Shown here piece by piece: positions 4,176 through 5,535 of a stretch of DNA of 5,535 nucleotides. The DNA lies in assembly GCA_029052375.1 (NCBI GenBank), contig JAIDJD010000167.1:1-5535 (forward strand), read 5' to 3'. Every line of letters begins with the position of its first letter. Position 1 is the stretch's first letter. The notes beneath the pieces are model-generated. The model was not told the origin of the DNA. It did no database searches and saw nothing but the letters and a program-made list of their open reading frames with translations. This DNA comes from Duncaniella sp. Its GTDB lineage: Bacteria > Bacteroidota > Bacteroidia > Bacteroidales > Muribaculaceae. The position numbers and the translations under genes were made by a program.

Positions 4176-5535
4176 ATGGCAAAATCAGACGAAACACTCA
4201 AATATACGCGCAATATCGGCATCATGGCCCACATCGATGCCGGCAAGACCACTACCTCCGAGCGTATCCTCTTCTATACCGGTCTGACACACAAGATCGG
4301 CGAGGTGCATGACGGCGCCGCCACCATGGACTGGATGGAGCAGGAGCAGGAGCGTGGCATCACCATCACTTCCGCCGCCACCACTACCTTCTGGAAGTAT
4401 GACAACGAGAAGTACAAGATCAACCTGATCGACACCCCGGGACACGTCGATTTCACAGTCGAGGTAGAGCGCTCGCTCCGCGTCCTCGACGGCGCCGTGG
4501 CCGCATTCTGCGCCGTCGGCGGCGTAGAGCCCCAGTCCGAGACTGTGTGGCGCCAGGCCGACAAATACAACGTGCCCCGCATCGGCTACGTCAACAAGAT
4601 GGACCGCTCCGGCGCCAACTTCTTCGAGGTAGTGCGCCAGCTCAAGGATGTCCTCGGCGCAAATCCCTGCCCCATCGAGATACCTATCGGCGCCGAAGAG
4701 ACCTTCAAGGGCGTAGTAGACCTCATCACCATGAAGGCCATCCTCTGGCACGACGAGACCATGGGCGCCGACTACTCCATAGAGGAGATTCCCGCCGGCC
4801 TCCAGGCCGAGGCAGAGGAGTGGCGCGACAAGATGCTCGAGAAGGTAGCCGAGTTTGACGACGTCCTCATGGAGAAGTATTTCGACGACCCCTCCACCAT
4901 CACCGAAGAGGAGATCCGCCGCGCTCTGCGCAAGGCTACCCTCAAGATGGAGCTCGTCCCCATGATCTGCGGTTCCTCGTTCAAGAACAAGGGCGTGCAG
5001 TATCTCCTCGACGCTGTCTGCGCATACCTCCCCAGCCCCCTCGACTCGGGCGCCGTAGAAGGCACCAACCCCGAGGATCCCGAGCAGACCGAGGTGCGCG
5101 AGCCCTCTTCCGAGGCTCCCATGTGCGCCCTCGCGTTCAAGATTGCCACCGACCCCTATGTAGGCCGTCTGACATTCTTCCGCGTCTACTCAGGCGACGT
5201 CGTTGCCGGCACCTATGTGCTCAACAGCCGCTCCGGCAAGAAGGAGCGCGTGTCGCGCCTCTTCCAGATGCACTCCAACAAGCAGAACGCCAAGGAGCTC
5301 ATCGGCTGCGGCGATATCGGCGCAGGCGTAGGCTTCAAGGATATCCGCACAGGCGACACTCTCTGTGACGAGAACCATCCCATCGTGCTCGAGGCCATGG
5401 AGTTCCCCGAGCCCGTTATCGGCATCGCCGTAGAGCCCAAGACCCAGAAAGACCTCGACAAGCTCGGCGTAGGCCTCCAGAAGCTCGCCGAGGAGGACCC
5501 CACCTTCCGCGTAGAGACCAACGAGGAGACCGGCC
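4176..5535 (+). CDS. fusA: Elongation factor G (EF-G), 3' end cut by window
   Basis: Translocase GTPase that moves mRNA and tRNAs through the ribosome after peptide bond formation and, with RRF, helps recycle ribosomes. The first 453 residues are present, in one uninterrupted frame; a full EF-G has about 700. The GTPase motifs are intact: P-loop AHIDAGKT (18-25), switch I with RGITI (60-64), DTPGH (86-90, with the catalytic His90), NKMD (140-143) and GSSFKNKGVQ, the G5 region. The insert subdomain follows, then domain II (for example KIATDPYVGRLTFFRVYSG) and the start of domain III. The complete GTPase motifs and the place in the rpsL-rpsG-fusA order identify the canonical EF-G, not one of the paralogues known in Bacteroidales. 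Co-transcription with rpsG is likely. Confidence 0.97.
   Translation, partial: MAKSDETLKYTRNIGIMAHIDAGKTTTSERILFYTGLTHKIGEVHDGAATMDWMEQEQERGITITSAATTTFWKYDNEKYKINLIDTPGHVDFTVEVERSLRVLDGAVAAFCAVGGVEPQSETVWRQADKYNVPRIGYVNKMDRSGANFFEVVRQLKDVLGANPCPIEIPIGAEETFKGVVDLITMKAILWHDETMGADYSIEEIPAGLQAEAEEWRDKMLEKVAEFDDVLMEKYFDDPSTITEEEIRRALRKATLKMELVPMICGSSFKNKGVQYLLDAVCAYLPSPLDSGAVEGTNPEDPEQTEVREPSSEAPMCALAFKIATDPYVGRLTFFRVYSGDVVAGTYVLNSRSGKKERVSRLFQMHSNKQNAKELIGCGDIGAGVGFKDIRTGDTLCDENHPIVLEAMEFPEPVIGIAVEPKTQKDLDKLGVGLQKLAEEDPTFRVETNEETG

Noticed and set aside
4185..5521. Several open frames on both strands inside fusA
   Set aside because: All overlap the continuous EF-G frame, which has all its GTPase motifs intact.
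83..5535. Search for an undescribed system, mobile element, CRISPR array or defence locus
   Set aside because: Outside the listed genes there is no further coding capacity, no terminal inverted repeats with a transposase and no spaced repeat array. The window is core translation and cell-division content.

Overview
The window looks like one end of an assembled contig from a fairly GC-rich member of the Bacteroidales (Bacteroidota), possibly Muribaculaceae or a similar gut lineage; the family is a guess. The order-level call rests on three things: two clean Bacteroidota-type promoters (TTTG, 20 bases, TAnnTTTG), A-rich leaders without Shine-Dalgarno sequences in front of the genes, and the wording of the S12, S7, RF2 and EF-G proteins.

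Bases 1-82 are not genome. They are a poly-T run followed by an Illumina P5/i5/Nextera adapter with a few base errors, so real sequence begins at 83. From there a minus-strand pair reads toward the contig end: a small coiled-coil protein (552-845) and a ZapA-like cell-division protein (166-552), joined by a one-base stop/start overlap. A 400-base gene-free stretch follows, with a GC-rich hairpin/repeat block (about 1001-1071) and A-tract repeats, ending in a strong promoter for tRNA-Val(UAC) (1301-1375).

Next comes prfB (release factor 2, 1459-2580), 83 bases after the tRNA with a strong hairpin between them. It is read in one continuous frame, without the programmed +1 frameshift that regulates RF2 in many bacteria. 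A textbook intrinsic terminator (2612-2656) closes this unit. After a second GC-rich structured block comes the str operon: a promoter almost identical in its core to the tRNA promoter, a leader of about 150 bases, rpsL (S12), a long structured 232-base gap, rpsG (S7), a 113-base gap with hairpins, and fusA (EF-G), which runs off the window end.

The content is mostly core translation machinery: a tRNA, a termination factor, two small-subunit proteins that help form the decoding and mRNA/tRNA path, and the translocase. No mobile element, CRISPR array, defence system or plausible new gene system was found. The points most worth a second look are the adapter contamination, the frameshift-free prfB, the shared promoter core, and the long structured non-coding segments of the str operon.
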